From: Prochlorococcus sp. AG-459-N19 | GTDB lineage: Bacteria > Cyanobacteriota > Cyanobacteriia > PCC-6307 > Cyanobiaceae | Direction: 5' to 3' | DNA: 35,545 nt | NCBI GenBank assembly: GCA_003209375.1 | Contig: QCRF01000012.1 | Location: 1 to 35,545 of the forward strand | In this document: piece by piece, positions 33,936-35,545 of the stretch | Position numbering within the stretch: the stretch's first letter is position 1 | How the letters are laid out: each line of letters begins with the position of its first letter | Position numbers and translations under genes: made by a program | Notes under the pieces: model-generated | Seen by the model: only the letters and a program-made list of their open reading frames with translations | Told to the model about the DNA's origin: nothing | Databases searched by the model: none

Positions 33936-35545
33936 TCAAATTTTCTTACTAAATTTGTTTTCATACATATTTTCTATTTGTAATGAATACTTTTTTTCTA
34001 TTTCTTTTCTTTTTTGTTTAAGAGTTTGAGTTAACAACCCATTTTCTAGAGTAAAGGCATCAACAAAATAACAATCTAATATTTGTTCTTCTGATCTTGC
34101 TCCTAATCGACTTTTAAGCAAATTATTAATTTGTGATTTGAAAAATTTACCAATATTCTTATTAAGGTTTAATTTTGAAAGGTCTTCTTCCAAAAACTTG
34201 CTTTTAACCAATTCGACATTTGGAACTACTAGGGCTGTTAAACATTTCTTATCTTGTCCTACTAGTTGAATTTGATTAATAAATTCAGAACTAAGAATTT
34301 CAGTCTCTAGCGGATTCGGTTCTATATTTTCACCACTTGATAGCACTATTGTATCCTTTGCTCTTCCTGTTATAAAGAGAGAACCATTTGGTATTAGAAA
34401 ACCTAAATCACCAGTATCAAACCAACCATCCTTGGATAAAACATCATTTGTAGCTATTTCATTATTAAGATAACCTTTCATTACTTGCGGCCCCCTAACA
34501 AGAATTTTCCCGACTTCTCTGAACTTCAGAATCTTTTTTTTATCATCATTCACTATTTTGATTTCAGTAAATGAAAGAGGCTGCCCAGATGATCCTCTAA
34601 CATTTAATTCTCTTCTCCTACAAGTTAATACTGGACTAGTTTCTGTGAGTCCATATCCTACCAAAACATCTACACCTAAAGATTCAAAAAAAAGATCTAC
34701 ATGTTCTGGCAATGCACCTCCACCGTTAATCGGAAATTTCAGTTTTTCTCCGCATAGTTGTCTAAGAATATTCGGCCATAAAAAAATAGTAGACAATTCA
34801 TGTAAAGGATATCGGCTAATAACAGAACCCAGTAAGGGGATTTTTGATTTAAAAGTTATTTGATTTATATCTATATTTCTTATCTTTCTAAGACTTCTTT
34901 TAAAAACCGAACTATTACTTATTAAAAACTTAATAAGTTTTTGTTTTTTGGAAGGCATTTTTTTCAACGCCTGAAAAAAACCATCATGTATTGCTTCCCA
35001 TAGTCTAGGTACAGTAGCCATGACAACAGGTTTTACTTGTGTAATATCATCTTTAAGAAATTTTGGAATTGTATAGTATTGAGAACAACCGCATGAAAAA
35101 AAGAAGTATTCAGCACTCCTCTCATAAGAATGCCAGATAGGCAAAACGCTTAATACAGAGGTCCCTGGTTCTGGATCAGCGATATAGGCTAAATTGATTA
35201 TCTGATGTAAAAAATTTGCATGAGTTAAAGGCACACCTTTAGGTTTTCCTGTTGTCCCAGAAGTGTAAAGAATAGTAGCGACGTCATCTATTTCTGGATT
35301 AAATTTTTCAAGATTATTATTTTGTGAATTTTCTTTTTCTACTGAGCTTATAAATTTACTCCAACTTATTAAACTTTCAAATTGTTCATCTTCTAAATTG
35401 ATTATAAATTTCAGTCTTTTTTTTAATTCTTCTTTGTTTTTTAACTTTAGCCAAATCTCCTTAGATTGAACTATTAGACCTACTGAATTAGAGTGCTCAA
35501 TAATATAGTCTAATTCTACTGAAGGAGAATTGATACCTCTCACTG
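33936..35545 (-). CDS. AMP-forming long-chain acyl-CoA/acyl-ACP synthetase (N-terminal part cut by window edge)
   Basis: Adenylate-forming enzyme that activates fatty acids; in cyanobacteria the usual product is acyl-ACP, used to recycle free fatty acids. About 535 residues are present and the frame is open to the right edge. The valine read from GTG 35543 is not taken as the start, because the text there (RGINSPSVELDYIIEHS) is internal to the family. The AMP/ATP loop is YTSGTTGKPKGVP, the A5 motif is VGYGLTETSP, A7 is GWFDTGDLGFL, and A8 is GRAKDTIVLSSGENIEP. The missing part is probably the first hundred or so residues. Confidence 0.93.
   Translation of the reverse strand, partial: VRGINSPSVELDYIIEHSNSVGLIVQSKEIWLKLKNKEELKKRLKFIINLEDEQFESLISWSKFISSVEKENSQNNNLEKFNPEIDDVATILYTSGTTGKPKGVPLTHANFLHQIINLAYIADPEPGTSVLSVLPIWHSYERSAEYFFFSCGCSQYYTIPKFLKDDITQVKPVVMATVPRLWEAIHDGFFQALKKMPSKKQKLIKFLISNSSVFKRSLRKIRNIDINQITFKSKIPLLGSVISRYPLHELSTIFLWPNILRQLCGEKLKFPINGGGALPEHVDLFFESLGVDVLVGYGLTETSPVLTCRRRELNVRGSSGQPLSFTEIKIVNDDKKKILKFREVGKILVRGPQVMKGYLNNEIATNDVLSKDGWFDTGDLGFLIPNGSLFITGRAKDTIVLSSGENIEPNPLETEILSSEFINQIQLVGQDKKCLTALVVPNVELVKSKFLEEDLSKLNLNKNIGKFFKSQINNLLKSRLGARSEEQILDCYFVDAFTLENGLLTQTLKQKRKEIEKKYSLQIENMYENKFSKKI

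Noticed and set aside
1..35545. Mobile element, prophage, genomic island or CRISPR array
   Set aside because: There is no transposase, integrase, tRNA-flanked attachment site, regularly spaced repeat or Cas gene. Gene content and composition are uniform with a core picocyanobacterial chromosome.

Overview
The window reads as a core-genome segment of a high-light-adapted Prochlorococcus (marine picocyanobacterium). The reasons are very low GC (about 30% by eye), short intergenic gaps, frequent GTG/TTG starts without clear Shine-Dalgarno sequences, and a gene set that includes chlorophyll synthase ChlG, NDH-1 subunit NdhB, a PetP-like DUF2862 protein, a phylloquinone-type MenG/UbiE methyltransferase, a helix-turn-helix-free BirA and several small picocyanobacterial proteins. 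I see no rRNA, tRNA, insertion sequence, prophage or CRISPR array, and no gene-free stretch longer than 300 bases.

Layout. 1-2477 (-): topA, cut by the left edge. 2653-4876 (+): ndhB, then an ABC ATPase without a permease. 4879-7709: birA (-), a DciA-like DUF721 protein with a zinc ribbon (+), menG/ubiE (-) and hisF (-). 7769-10720 (+): DUF2862/PetP-like, chlG and a class A penicillin-binding protein, closely spaced or overlapping. 10730-12407: rsmB (-), a doubtful 64-codon ORF (+) and a 48-codon conserved-looking ORF (-). 12544-14797 (-): a tight four-gene operon of DUF393 thiol oxidoreductase, DUF2805, DUF2256 and a bacterial (6-4)-photolyase/cryptochrome relative. 14974-20829: a 67-aa unknown, trmH, a DppC-like permease, lepA, mqo, an Nfu scaffold and an 85-aa membrane protein. 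20980-23341 (+): promoter, structured leader, DUF4278 'TYRG' gene, strong terminator, arsM and a class V aminotransferase. 23371-26244 (-): SDR, murE, a glutaredoxin-like protein and yidD. 26340-30732 (+): rpsD, two cystathionine gamma-synthase-like enzymes and cysK. 30735-35545 (-): queA, pdhC, a YlqD-family protein and an acyl-CoA synthetase cut by the right edge.

Functional themes are the photosynthetic and respiratory membrane (ndhB, chlG, petP-like, menG, mqo), cell wall (murE, PBP), translation and RNA modification (rpsD, lepA, rsmB, trmH, queA), and sulfur amino acids (two trans-sulfuration-type enzymes plus cysK).

The most interesting region is the photolyase operon. The photolyase relative has lost at least three of the four cysteines that bind the [4Fe-4S] cluster in its family, yet it keeps three small partner genes. 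One of them, a 43-aa DUF2256 protein with a TTG start, overlaps the photolyase start codon in an ATGA arrangement. Second is the hairpin-rich leader of the DUF4278 gene.
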